DNA from: PMG-095 sp037200885
GTDB lineage: Bacteria; Myxococcota_A; Polyangia; Polyangiales; Polyangiaceae
Assembly: GCA_037200885.1 (NCBI GenBank)
Contig: JBBCIN010000001.1
Span: 3,100,001-3,164,000, forward strand
DNA: 64,000 nt
Direction: 5' to 3'
Made by a program: the position numbers and the translations under genes. Below, in pieces: positions 33,749 to 42,165 of the stretch (its first letter is position 1; the number at the start of each line of letters is the position of its first letter). The notes beneath the pieces were generated by a model that saw nothing but the letters and a program-made list of their open reading frames with translations, ran no database searches and was not told the DNA's origin.

Positions 33749-35005
33749 TCAAGTTGCCGCGCCCTGCACAGGCGGCAGGCGCGCGCCCTCCCGGCTGGCG
33801 AATAGCGAAACATTGCGAGGAGTCACCGCGCGCTCGAAAATCGTGGCCACCCGTACGGCATGGCCGCCTTCTTCGAGTCGGGCAGCGCGATCCAGGATCA
33901 CGCTGAGCTCGATCGCGCGTGCGAGCATGTCGCGGGGCAGCGAAAGCCGGCGGATGACGCTGAATTGCCCCTGGGCTTCGCGCTCGATGGCTCGGATTTC
34001 TGCGTCGCTGGCCGGGGCCAACGCATGCAGACCGAGCGAAGTTTGGGCGATGGCCGCGAGCCCTGAGTGCGCGCGGCGGCGATTCACGCCCTGCATCTCC
34101 GCGCCCGGCGCGATCTCCTGGCCTCGCGCGCGCAGCAAGAGCCGAAGCGCATAGCGCGCTTGTCGCGCGCGCATCGTATGTTCGATGCTGCTTTCGACTC
34201 CGATCGCTTGGGAAGTCAGATTGCTCAGCCCGAGCGTCTCTTTGCGCAGCGCAAAGCCGCCAGCCGCGCGCGACAAGGGAGCTCGTTCGGCCGCGCTGAT
34301 CTTTTGCAAACAACAGGACACGAGCGCCAGATCCGCGCCGCTGTCGGCGACGGCGCGCACGAGCGTGTCGCCGAGCTCTCCGCAGGCGTGCAGCCCAATC
34401 GCGAGATCACCCGGGTGCAGCTCCAGCGTCTCATTGCCCGCGTCGATCACGGCGAACTCCGCCCTGACGAGCTGGTCGTCGTTTCGATCGGCCCGTGCGC
34501 GGCTCGTCGCGCGGGCCACCCGCGCCGGATCGCGCTCGAGCCCGAGCGTGGCCCGGCCGAAATGCTGCGCCGACAGGCGAGCGAAATGCCCGCTGCCTGC
34601 TCCGACATCGACGATCCGACGCGCAGCAGCGGCGAGCGGCGTCAGCGCGCCGAGCAGGGCCGCCAATTGCTTTTGCTTGCGCGAGCGAACGCCGCGAAAG
34701 TCTTCGCTGGTGGGCTGCAAGCGGTGAACTTCGAGCGTTGGCAGCGCGCTCACCTCCAGCACCCGCCGAGCCAACTCCGTCAAAGTGCCGGGGACCGCGC
34801 TGAGACTGGGCAATGCGACCGCCAGTCCCTCGGACTCGCAGCGTCCGAGGTCGGCTTCGCTGAGTCCGAGCAGAAAATCGGTCCAGCCTCGACGCTCGCA
34901 CCAGTCCGGGACGCGCGCATCGTGCACGCGTTGGTCGACGATATCGAGCACGGGCCCGAGCGCGTCCTGCGCACGCGCCAGGGCGCGCGTGATCGAGAAG
35001 GCCAT
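33749..35005 (-). CDS. SAM-dependent methyltransferase, METTL25/RRNAD1-like
   Basis: 418 residues from the ATG at 35005, which shares one base with the upstream stop (TGATG). After a 110-residue N-terminal region, RSRKQKQLAALLGAL leads into a SAM fold: RIVDVGAGSGHFARLSA (motif I), GLERDP, and AIGLHACGELGDTLV and LALVSCCLQKIS. The last two motifs are typical of the METTL25/RRNAD1 branch, whose members are predicted or shown rRNA methyltransferases. It starts 18 bases beyond the end of an RlmN-type gene on the same strand, consistent with an rRNA-modification unit. Confidence 0.75.
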   Translation of the reverse strand: MAFSITRALARAQDALGPVLDIVDQRVHDARVPDWCERRGWTDFLLGLSEADLGRCESEGLAVALPSLSAVPGTLTELARRVLEVSALPTLEVHRLQPTSEDFRGVRSRKQKQLAALLGALTPLAAAARRIVDVGAGSGHFARLSAQHFGRATLGLERDPARVARATSRARADRNDDQLVRAEFAVIDAGNETLELHPGDLAIGLHACGELGDTLVRAVADSGADLALVSCCLQKISAAERAPLSRAAGGFALRKETLGLSNLTSQAIGVESSIEHTMRARQARYALRLLLRARGQEIAPGAEMQGVNRRRAHSGLAAIAQTSLGLHALAPASDAEIRAIEREAQGQFSVIRRLSLPRDMLARAIELSVILDRAARLEEGGHAVRVATIFERAVTPRNVSLFASREGARLPPVQGAAT

Positions 35006-35586
35006 CACTGCCCGCTGAGTGCTGCCGCGTCGAGCCAACGCTGAGCCAAGCGCCGAAACGCGCGCTCGCGGCGGACGATCGGGCGCAATCCCGAGCAAGG
35101 GACCGCGAGCAACCGCTCCGGGCACTGCTGGCACGGGCTGCGGTTCGGGCCACGCCTGCGATACCGCGCGATGAACGCGGCGCTCGAAACCAGAATACCC
35201 ACCGCCAAAAAGAGCGGCGCGCCGCGCGCGGAGAGCAAGCCGTTCAGGCAAGCAAAGCCGAGGCACGCGGTCGCCGCGCTGCGCCCGAGCCACTTGGGGA
35301 GCCGCCGCGCGAGGCTACTCAGCAATAGACCGAGCCCCAGCGCACTCGCGCCCAACAAGACCGAGAATGAAGGCTGCCATGCCAGCGCGGCGAGCAAGCC
35401 CATGACCGAACCGAGCGCGCTGGCGGCGCAGCCTCGACACAGCCGGGCACGTCGGCCGAGTGGGATCAGCTCACCTGCGTAGCGCTCACAGAGTGGATGA
35501 TGCGCGAAGCGATGGAAGGCGTGCGCGCTCCGGGCCAAGCGATCGATCGCACGCACGGTGCGCTGGGGCAGCGGTGCGTGCAGCAT
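35005..35586 (-). CDS. Membrane protein with two Cys-cluster ends
   Basis: 193 residues. The N-terminal cytoplasmic segment has HHPLCERYAGEL and LCRGC (Cys33, Cys50, Cys53), suggesting a metal site. Three or four hydrophobic spans follow (GSVMGLLAALAW, FSVLLGASALGLGLLLSS, APLFLAVGILVSSAAFIA). The C-terminal part has CQQCPERLLAVPC, a second possible metal site. I do not recognise the family; the first Cys cluster vaguely recalls DUF2085. It is coupled to the downstream methyltransferase gene by a one-base overlap. Confidence 0.6.
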   Translation of the reverse strand: MLHAPLPQRTVRAIDRLARSAHAFHRFAHHPLCERYAGELIPLGRRARLCRGCAASALGSVMGLLAALAWQPSFSVLLGASALGLGLLLSSLARRLPKWLGRSAATACLGFACLNGLLSARGAPLFLAVGILVSSAAFIARYRRRGPNRSPCQQCPERLLAVPCSGLRPIVRRERAFRRLAQRWLDAAALSGQ

Positions 35587-35590
35587 TCCG

Positions 35591-35941
35591 CTAGGTCTGC
35601 ACCGGTGCGATCACGACGGCGGTGCCGTAGGCCACGATTTCATTGGTATTCTGCATCAATTCCCCAGAATCGAAGCGCATCGCCAAGACCGCGTTGGCGC
35701 CCTGGGCTTGGGCGTGTTGCTCCAAGCGTTGCATGGCAACATTGCGCGACTCGGTGGCAAGCTGGGTGAGCGCGGTGATCTCCCCACCGAAGATCTGTTG
35801 GCAGCCCGCACAAGCGGTCCCGACCACACTGCGCGAGCGCACCGTGATCCCCCAACACGGGCCAATCACGCGCACGATGCTGTATCCGGGCGGCGCGTCG
35901 AACGTCGTCAACACGGGAATGGCATGGATGTGGAGCTGCAT
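35591..35941 (-). CDS. ybjQ: YbjQ family (UPF0145/DUF74) protein
   Basis: 116 residues from ATG 35941. PGYSIVRVIGPCWGITVRSRSV, the middle ESRNVAMQRLEQHAQAQGANAVLAMRFD and the end TNEIVAYGTAVVI match the YbjQ/DUF74 pattern. The family forms pentameric rings of unclear function, often annotated heavy-metal binding. Two extra cysteines (TACAGC) lie in an insertion. It ends four bases before the membrane protein gene on the same strand and is probably co-transcribed. Confidence 0.82.
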   Translation of the reverse strand: MQLHIHAIPVLTTFDAPPGYSIVRVIGPCWGITVRSRSVVGTACAGCQQIFGGEITALTQLATESRNVAMQRLEQHAQAQGANAVLAMRFDSGELMQNTNEIVAYGTAVVIAPVQT

Positions 35942-36020
35942 CGCTCGCGACGCTAGCATGAGGAGTGGGGCGATCGCATTCCAGCTTCGCACCTCGCGTC
36001 AGCCAGAATTCCCGCCCTTA

Positions 36021-36236
36021 GACGCCGAAGGCTTTGCCGGCCTGTGACGGGGCTCGTGACCATCAAAAACCCCTGGCTCTTGTCCTGGGAATTGGAGTCC
36101 GAATTCAAACTCTGATTTCTGGGAGGGAGAGGGGGACGCTGCGCGGGCACGGGCACGGGCACGTTTTGGGGGGACGGGACGCTGCGCGGGATCGTTCACG
36201 TTCACGTTCACGTTGGGGAAGGGACGCTGCGCGGGT
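36021..36236. repeat. Composite intergenic repeat with hexamer arrays
   Basis: The element has three parts. 36021-36067 shares GACGCCGAAGGCT and, 37 bases on, GACCATCAAA with 60924-60971. 36093-36121 is a 29-mer found again, inverted, at 50841-50869 with one mismatch. 36133-36235 holds three copies of the 15-mer GGGACGCTGCGCGGG (36133, 36176, 36221). Each copy is followed by its own short tandem array: GGGCAC units, then GTTCAC units, then GTGCGA/GTGCGG. The 306-base gap between ybjQ and slyX contains nothing else recognisable. It is likely a dispersed, non-coding repeat family of this genome. Confidence 0.65.
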
Positions 36237-36247
36237 GCGAGTGCGGG

Positions 36248-36436
36248 TTAGTAGTGAGGGGGTTTTTCGTTTTCCATGGGCTCGCCTAGGCCGCTGATGC
36301 GGGTGCGTAGGGCGACGAGCTGTTGTTCGAGTAGCGTGATGGCTTGCTGCTGCTCGAACACGACCTGATTGAGTTCGCTCAGTTGCCGCTCCAAGTGGGA
36401 ATAGCGAATCTCTAGGTCGACGAAGCGCGGGTCCAT
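36248..36436 (-). CDS. slyX: SlyX-like protein
   Basis: 62 residues from ATG 36436: a single coiled coil (DLEIRYSHLERQLSELNQVVFEQQQAI...) ending in the characteristic PPHY. Length and tail fit SlyX, a small coiled-coil protein of unknown function first linked to phage lysis sensitivity in E. coli. It lies 16 bases after the VWA-like lipoprotein gene, same strand. Confidence 0.82.
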   Translation of the reverse strand: MDPRFVDLEIRYSHLERQLSELNQVVFEQQQAITLLEQQLVALRTRISGLGEPMENEKPPHY

Positions 36437-36452
36437 GGTGGGTGGCGAGAGC

Positions 36453-37661
36453 TTACTCGTAGCCGAGGCCGCTCGGGGGGTCCGCGATTGGGGCCTGGGC
36501 GTTGGCGTTTGCCGGGGTGGGGGCGGGGGGTGCGGTCGTCGCAGAGACCTTTTCGCTCGGCTCTCTCGGCTCCCTGGCGGCGGAGGGTTTGGCTTTGGAG
36601 CTGATTGGTTTGCTGTTCGAGGCGACGGCCTTGGTCGTCGTTTCTTTGGGTTTGGCGACCACGAACTGTGGCGCGGCCGCCGGGTCGCAACCAGGACCGA
36701 AGCCGTCGGCGTCGAACACCGTCGAGTACGAGCCAACGCTCGCTTTGCCTTGCGCGTCGTGGCTCGTGACCTCGAGCTTCACGTCGCGCTTGCCGGCGCG
36801 ACCTGGCGAGCAATAAGACACCAGGTAGTTGCGGAAAAGCTCGTCGTCGACCGCGTTGGCGATGTCATTCAGCGGCGCGCTCATGGTCATCGCCGAGCCG
36901 GCGCGGGTTCCGCCGGTTTTGCCAATGAACGTGATGTCTGCGGAGCTCGCAGCCGTCCCGACCGTCATCAGGAAAATGTGGTGCGGCGAGTCGTCCACGA
37001 AGTCGCGCAGCTTGCTTTCTTCGACCCGGCCGGCAGAATCCGGGTTCAGCGCCACGACGATCAGCGTGCCGTTCTCGACTGGACGCCCCGCGGCTGCGAG
37101 GGAAAGGCTGAGCTGCTGTGCGCCGTCGATCACCGCGCTGTACAAGCTAGTGGAGGCGTCCTTGCGGCTGAAGCCGAGTAGGCGCTCCATGCTGGTGTCT
37201 TTTTCGTCCGGCTCGGGGCGCGCGTCCTGGCTGTACTCCTGAATCAGGTGCACTTTCTCCGCGCCGTCGAAGGCATACAAGCTGACCGACTCGCGCTGCC
37301 GCAGCCTGATGATGAACGGGCGTAGCGCCTGGGCGAGTGATTTGCGTTCGTCGTGCTTGAGCGCTTTGCTCATGTCGACGAGTACCGCGGCGTGACGCGA
37401 AGTCTGCGCGTTGGTCGAGAGCAAAGTCAGCTTGATTTGATCGTTATCGAGCGGGGCGCCATTTTCGTAGACCTTGAAGTCCTCTTTTTGCAGCCCAATC
37501 ACGCCGTTGCCGTGTTTGCTCACGGCCACGTAAAGCGCCACGTTGCCGGGCTTTTGCGCGCTGACCGCGACGGGCTCGACCTTGACGCCGCCGCTGACCA
37601 AATTGCACCCGCTGAGCGCATATACGAGCAGCGCAGCGCCGAGCCCACGTGCGCCGCTCAC
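36453..37661 (-). CDS. VWA-like lipoprotein
   Basis: 402 residues from GTG 37661, which overlaps the upstream stop (GTGA). The lipobox is A-L-S-G-C (Cys19). The mature region NVALYVAVSKHGNGVIGLQKEDFKVYENGAPLD resembles the domain that precedes VWA modules in Ca-activated/VWFA-related proteins; HAAVLVDMSKAL is the MIDAS-like strand, but the usual DxSxS reads DMSKA, so metal binding may be lost. The last 80 residues are a Pro/Ala/Lys-rich tail. It may be an envelope scaffold working with the coupled Pro-rich protein upstream. Confidence 0.7.
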   Translation of the reverse strand: MSGARGLGAALLVYALSGCNLVSGGVKVEPVAVSAQKPGNVALYVAVSKHGNGVIGLQKEDFKVYENGAPLDNDQIKLTLLSTNAQTSRHAAVLVDMSKALKHDERKSLAQALRPFIIRLRQRESVSLYAFDGAEKVHLIQEYSQDARPEPDEKDTSMERLLGFSRKDASTSLYSAVIDGAQQLSLSLAAAGRPVENGTLIVVALNPDSAGRVEESKLRDFVDDSPHHIFLMTVGTAASSADITFIGKTGGTRAGSAMTMSAPLNDIANAVDDELFRNYLVSYCSPGRAGKRDVKLEVTSHDAQGKASVGSYSTVFDADGFGPGCDPAAAPQFVVAKPKETTTKAVASNSKPISSKAKPSAAREPREPSEKVSATTAPPAPTPANANAQAPIADPPSGLGYE

Positions 37662-39988
37662 GGTCGGCCTCCCGCGCTGAGTTGCGAAAGCGCATGAGCC
37701 AGCTCCGGGCTGCCGGTGAGGCAAGAGTTGCAGGCCTTGACCGTACTCGAAGTACAGGCTGAGCCGCGCGAGAAGCGTTCCAGCATGATCTGCGTGCGCT
37801 TGCCGCCTTCGCGTTCGGCGCGGGCGAGCAGCGATTTGCGAGCGCTGCAATCCGGCGCCAATAGCAGCAAGGTGGCGATGCGCGTATCCCCGCTTGCGTC
37901 GGACGAAAGCGACTTCGAGAGCTCGGTCTTGGCGCGGTCACGCACGGCCTCGCGCACGCCCGCGGTGGTCGCCAAATCGAACGCGATGTCCGACCCCTTA
38001 GCGCCCAGCTGATGCAACGCCGAGAAGCTTTGTTCGGACGCGCTCGATTGCGCGGCGCGCCACAGGATCCCCATCACTTTGCCGTTCTGGGCACTCTGCG
38101 GAGCCACGCTGATCAGATGCTCGACGCTGGCTACCGCGGCGTCGAAGCGTTGCGCTTGAGCTTGCTGGCTGGCTAGGGCAATGGCAACTTGTGGGTCGTT
38201 GGGGAACTTCTGGGAGAGCGCCTCGAGCGCGGGTAGCCCATGCGTGACGGCGCTTGCTAGCTCGGCGGGATCGGCTCCCGGCGGTGCGACGGAGGGCGCG
38301 GTGCTGGCGGAGGCCAAGATTGCGCTGGCAGCGGGCGATCCCTCGCGCGCGGCAGCAGTCATTTGCGGCGCTGGCGTCGACGCTGCGACTTGCGAAGGTA
38401 CGTCGGTGCTGGTTTCCGCGACTGGTGCTGGCTTGGAGTGAGACACGGCACGGTGCACGGCCCAAATTCCGAACAGCGCAATGAACGGTGCGGTGACCAG
38501 CAGGGCGCGTGGCGTGCTTCGCAGGGTCTTGCGCGACCAAGCTTGCGCGCGTGGCAAAAGCTCCCGTCCGAGGCCGAACGAGTTGCCCGCGGGCCTGCCG
38601 CTATCTCGGCGGTACGGCGCGGGCGTCGTGATGACGACCGGCATCTCCGAGCCCGAAGAGGTAAACGAACGTGCGGGGGCGGGGAACGGTTGCGCCGCGA
38701 ATGCCGCCTGCTCCTGGATCTCGGCCTCCCCGACCACCGACTCGGCGCTGGACGGTACGGGCGTCTCGGCAGATCCAAGCTCTGTCGGGGCGGCCTCACT
38801 GATCGGTTGCGCGTCTGCGCCAACCGGCGGCTCGGTCGCCCAGCCATCGACCGCACGCGGCTGCGCGCGAGCCGCTTCGACTTCGGCCTGGGTGATCGGC
38901 GTCTCGCTGACGGCGATTTCGGTCGGCGCTGTTTCGAAGGCGTTTGCGGCCTTGAATGGCGCGACCTCCGGTTCCTCGACGACGGGAGACTCGGGCGCGC
39001 TAGTGTACACGTCCGCGTCAACCATCGTCGGTTCGGCGACCGGCGATGCGACGGCCGGCGGTTCGACGGTCAGTGCGGGCGCGGCGACGCCCGGCTCGAA
39101 TGAGCTGGCGCTGATCATCGGCTCCGGTTGCGCGATGGCCGTCGAGTGCGCGGGCTCCTCGAAGCTGGCTTGCGCGACGGCGGCAGGGCGTACGGGCTCC
39201 CCAAAGCTTGGTTGGGCGGCAGCAGCAGCGTGTACGGGCTCCCCGAAGCTTGGTTGGGTGGTGGCGGCAGCAGCGTGTACGGGCTCCCTGAAGCTTGGTT
39301 GAGCGGCGGCAGCGGGCTGTACGGGCTCCCCGAAGCTGGGTTGCGCGAAAGGGCTCGCGTATGCGGGCTGCACGACGGGTTTGGGCTCCTCGCGCGGCGC
39401 AACTGTAGGCGTCTGCACCACCGGGCTCGTCTGCACGGGCGGCATGAAGGGGTTCGCATGCACGGACGGCATGACGACGGGGTTCTCGTATACGCGTGGC
39501 GCGACTGGGCTTGACTGCGCGGGCGGTGCTGCGACCGGTGCCTCGAACACCGGCATCGTGACCGGTCGACCTTGAACCGGCGGGCTCCAGGGAGCGAGTG
39601 GCGCGTTGGATTGCACTGGCAAAGGCGGCGGCAAGCTCGACGATGGCCTGCGGATCGGGTTCGGTGGCGGCTGCGCGGGTAAGCTAGACGGCCTGCGAGT
39701 CGGGATCGGTGGTGGCGCCGACCGCGGCGCAGCACCACGTGATGCGGGCGCTACGCTCAGGCTCGGTTCGGGCGACCGGCTGCGCTTCGGTGGCGGCGGT
39801 GGCTGGCTGACCACGATTGGGCGCGCCTCCGCCAGCGGTGGCTGGCTCGGCCCCGGGCGCGGCGGGGGTGGGCGTGCAGAGGGCGGACGCCGCACCGGCG
39901 GTGGCGGTGGCCCCGAGGACAGGCTACGCGGCGCGCCAACGCTGGCGTCCGCTTTCACTGGTGGACCCGAATTCCGATTCGCAGTCAT
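37658..39988 (-). CDS. Pro-rich single-span protein with internal repeats
   Basis: 776 residues from ATG 39988. The cytoplasmic N-terminal 520 residues are mainly Pro/Ala/Val with few charges in the first half; residues 216-286 are five tandem units of the type QPSFGEPVxxAAAA. A single membrane span (ALLVTAPFIALFGIWAVH) follows a basic stretch, then a periplasmic helical domain with TPR-like helices (VAIALASQQAQAQRFDAAVASVEHLI) and a Cys-containing end (CTSSTVKACNSCLTG). I do not recognise the family. The long Pro-rich arm could span or dock in the cytoplasm. Coupling to the VWA-like lipoprotein suggests a joint envelope role. Confidence 0.65.
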   Translation of the reverse strand: MTANRNSGPPVKADASVGAPRSLSSGPPPPPVRRPPSARPPPPRPGPSQPPLAEARPIVVSQPPPPPKRSRSPEPSLSVAPASRGAAPRSAPPPIPTRRPSSLPAQPPPNPIRRPSSSLPPPLPVQSNAPLAPWSPPVQGRPVTMPVFEAPVAAPPAQSSPVAPRVYENPVVMPSVHANPFMPPVQTSPVVQTPTVAPREEPKPVVQPAYASPFAQPSFGEPVQPAAAAQPSFREPVHAAAATTQPSFGEPVHAAAAAQPSFGEPVRPAAVAQASFEEPAHSTAIAQPEPMISASSFEPGVAAPALTVEPPAVASPVAEPTMVDADVYTSAPESPVVEEPEVAPFKAANAFETAPTEIAVSETPITQAEVEAARAQPRAVDGWATEPPVGADAQPISEAAPTELGSAETPVPSSAESVVGEAEIQEQAAFAAQPFPAPARSFTSSGSEMPVVITTPAPYRRDSGRPAGNSFGLGRELLPRAQAWSRKTLRSTPRALLVTAPFIALFGIWAVHRAVSHSKPAPVAETSTDVPSQVAASTPAPQMTAAAREGSPAASAILASASTAPSVAPPGADPAELASAVTHGLPALEALSQKFPNDPQVAIALASQQAQAQRFDAAVASVEHLISVAPQSAQNGKVMGILWRAAQSSASEQSFSALHQLGAKGSDIAFDLATTAGVREAVRDRAKTELSKSLSSDASGDTRIATLLLLAPDCSARKSLLARAEREGGKRTQIMLERFSRGSACTSSTVKACNSCLTGSPELAHALSQLSAGGRP
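39131..39343 (-). repeat. Five in-frame tandem repeats (14-15 codons each)
   Basis: Five consecutive units of 42, 45, 42, 42 and 42 bases encode QPSFGEP-type modules in the Pro-rich protein. The first four are close copies at the DNA level; the last (QASFEEPAHSTAIA) has drifted. The pattern suggests recent expansion by slippage or unequal exchange. Confidence 0.75.
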
Positions 39989-40389
39989 GCTGGTTTTGCA
40001 TAGGCCTATCCCTTGCTCGACGCAAATCACACATCGCGCAAATATGCGTGGAAATGCGTCTTTATTTGGGGCAAAGGGCAGTCCCGCCACAGTCTTCGAT
40101 ATTGGGACGGTAGTATTCTGTTGCCACGGATTTCGTCGGCTAGCTGGGAGTGACCGAGTGTCTACTCCGCGCGCGCAGAGTCGAACCCGCACCGGCGCTT
40201 CGCGCGCCGACTTCAGAGTGTGCTTCGCGAACGTTTCAGAGGCGAGAGCGCTTCGGTTTCGCGTTCGCAGATCACGTTCGCGCGACTCGCGATCGCTCGC
40301 ATAAGAGTCACATCAGTGGTTCCAAGGCGATCGAACATTTGTGATCATCGGCTGGCATCGATCACATCACTGCCGTAGGTGAGAAGCAC
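39989..40389. other. Divergent intergenic region
   Basis: About 400 bases between the Pro-rich protein gene (minus) and the hypothetical gene at 40390 (plus). The only structured element seen is the inverted repeat at 40340-40366. A tRNA-like TCGAACCC string near 40180 was examined and does not fold as a tRNA. Confidence 0.5.
40340..40366. promoter_or_regulatory. Inverted repeat upstream of the hypothetical gene
   Basis: TGTGATC (40340-40346) and GATCACA (40360-40366) form a perfect 7-bp inverted repeat with a 13-base centre, 23 bases before the ATG at 40390. A related TCACATCA string also occurs at about 40309. It could be an operator or a 5' leader hairpin. The half-sites recall TGTGA/TCACA of CRP, but the spacing is wrong for CRP. 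Confidence 0.4.
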
Positions 40390-41346
40390 ATGACCGACAT
40401 CGAGATACCGCAGGGAGAACAGCGCGTGATCGAGGGCCAGGTCCGCCTCTACTACGATGGCTATTGGATCAAAAAATACGACGTGCCCGCCGATACGTTG
40501 CTGGCGAAGAAGCGCCTGATCGAAGCGCTCACGCATCGGCTGTTCAATCACGTCGAGTACGGGCTCAACGTGCCCGGCACGCGCCTGACTGAAGCGCGCC
40601 GCGCCTTCCTCGACGAAACCGATCAAGCCAAAAAACGCGTCAAGGGCGGCATGCTTGCCGGGGCCCTCTTCAACCGCGCCACGGACATCTTCACCAAGCT
40701 GGTCGAGCTGCAAGCGTGCGGCGTCGAAATTCAGGCCGACAACGCTTTGATGCGTCAATGCGGTGAGCATTTGCAGGAGTCGCTCGCGCTCGGCAAGATG
40801 GTGCTGCACCGCAGTGGTGAAGAGGGCATCGACGAGCTTTGGGGTGAGCCCTTCAAGGCGTTCGCCTTCCCGATCGAGGAGTTTTACAAGAGCCGCTACG
40901 TGAAGATCGCGCTGACGATGCGCGCGATCGACAGCATCGGTGACGCCTTGCGCAGCGCGATTGGTGCGTTCACACCGTTCGGCTCGCTGACTCCCGTGAT
41001 CGACGCCTTCGTGCGCGCGGCCAAGCTCAAGACCGAAACTTTGCGCACCGACCCCGAGGTGTTCGAGGTTTGGTCCTCATTCGTGGTGGCTAGTGAAACG
41101 CTGTGTAATTTCCAGCCTTCGCTATCGAGTACCGCCGGCGCCGATCCGCAACTGTGTGCTCAATTCAATGACCTCTTGCGCGCAGGTTCGGCGCTGGTCT
41201 CGTCCATGGCCCGCGCCCGAGTACCGATGCCGAAGAGCGCACGCGCTTTCCTCGAACGCTGCGAAGATCTCAGCCAGGCCGTGAAAAATCGCAAGGACCA
41301 GACGCCGCGTCCCGGCGCTCAGACCGCGCCGGTGCTGACTCCCTGA
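40390..41346 (+). CDS. Hypothetical soluble protein
   Basis: 318 residues, ATG start at 40390 with a GAG-containing leader. No signal peptide or membrane span. The first 80 residues are mixed beta (QRVIEGQVRLYYDGYWIKKYDVPADTLLAKKRLIEALTHRLFNHVE), the rest mainly helical. I do not recognise a family. Codon use is like the neighbours. It stands alone behind an inverted repeat, with a divergent Pro-rich protein on one side and converging on the lipoprotein gene at 41362. Confidence 0.6.
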   Translation: MTDIEIPQGEQRVIEGQVRLYYDGYWIKKYDVPADTLLAKKRLIEALTHRLFNHVEYGLNVPGTRLTEARRAFLDETDQAKKRVKGGMLAGALFNRATDIFTKLVELQACGVEIQADNALMRQCGEHLQESLALGKMVLHRSGEEGIDELWGEPFKAFAFPIEEFYKSRYVKIALTMRAIDSIGDALRSAIGAFTPFGSLTPVIDAFVRAAKLKTETLRTDPEVFEVWSSFVVASETLCNFQPSLSSTAGADPQLCAQFNDLLRAGSALVSSMARARVPMPKSARAFLERCEDLSQAVKNRKDQTPRPGAQTAPVLTP

Positions 41347-41361
41347 CGTATGCTCGAAGGT

Positions 41362-42165
41362 TCAAGGCAGCTCCGTAGCCCAGGAAAACTCGTACAAGCC
41401 GCCGGCTTGCTTGAGGTTGTTGTATAGGTTTGCGCTGGGCTGATCGCTCGAGTCATCCTTGAACACGAATACGTCGCCGTCCACTTCGAGCGCGCCGAAA
41501 TCCACGTTCGTAAACAACTGGCGGGGGTCGACTCGGAGCCAGAGCGCCCCGCCGCTCTGTACTCGGATGTCCGTAGGAATGGGCGAGACGATGCGCTCGT
41601 TGCAAATTGGTGAACTGCCCGCAGCCGCTCCGCTCGTGTCCAGGCGATTGGCCGCGATGGTCAGCGTGGCTTCGAACGGCCGTAGCTCGCCAGCGCGCTC
41701 GGCGCTGCCCGACAATTGCAAGATCACCGTGGGCGGCGTCGGGTCATCCGCCAGGTTCACGTCGCCGCCGGTGAGCCAAACCTGCCCGGCGCGTGCCTCC
41801 AGCGTGGTGCCCTGTCCGAGCATGGGAAAAGATTGCGGCTCGCCCGACAGCAAGTCGATGTCCCGTCCCGCCACGACTTGCGCGACGTAGTCGCCCGGCA
41901 AGATACAGCTCGTGGCTGGCGCCCCGGAGACCGGCATGGATTGTGCCAAATAGAGCGCGCCGATGTGCAAGCGCGCGGCCGTCAGCGTGACCTGCCAGCC
42001 CCGCGAGCCATCGAATGAGAGCGGCTCACCGTTGATCGCATCCGCCGGCCCTGAAGCAACCGCCTCGAAGTCGACGACTTGATCGCCCGTGGTGCCGACG
42101 CAGGCCGGAGTCGCGAGCGTGATTGCAGGCAGCGCGAGCAGCAGAGGAAGAAGCGAGGAACGCAT
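41362..42165 (-). CDS. Lipoprotein/exported protein of a TonB-receptor operon
   Basis: 267 residues. The ATG at 42165 has GGAGG six bases upstream and overlaps the receptor stop by one base. A signal peptide ends near TLATPAC (Cys22), so it is a likely lipoprotein, although the -2/-3 residues are not ideal. The mature part looks beta-rich (GWQVTLTAARLHIGALYLAQ, PTVILQLSGSAERAGELRPFEATLTI) with a few cysteines. No named family recognised. Its coupling to the TonB-dependent receptor suggests an outer-membrane partner that binds the same substrate. Confidence 0.65.
   Translation of the reverse strand: MRSSLLPLLLALPAITLATPACVGTTGDQVVDFEAVASGPADAINGEPLSFDGSRGWQVTLTAARLHIGALYLAQSMPVSGAPATSCILPGDYVAQVVAGRDIDLLSGEPQSFPMLGQGTTLEARAGQVWLTGGDVNLADDPTPPTVILQLSGSAERAGELRPFEATLTIAANRLDTSGAAAGSSPICNERIVSPIPTDIRVQSGGALWLRVDPRQLFTNVDFGALEVDGDVFVFKDDSSDQPSANLYNNLKQAGGLYEFSWATELP

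Noticed and set aside
40170..40210. tRNA-like TCGAACCC string
   Set aside because: The adjacent bases do not form a T-stem, and no acceptor or anticodon stem can be drawn.
40340..40366. CRP-type binding site
   Set aside because: Half-sites TGTGA and TCACA are 17 bases apart instead of six, so a standard CRP dimer would not fit.
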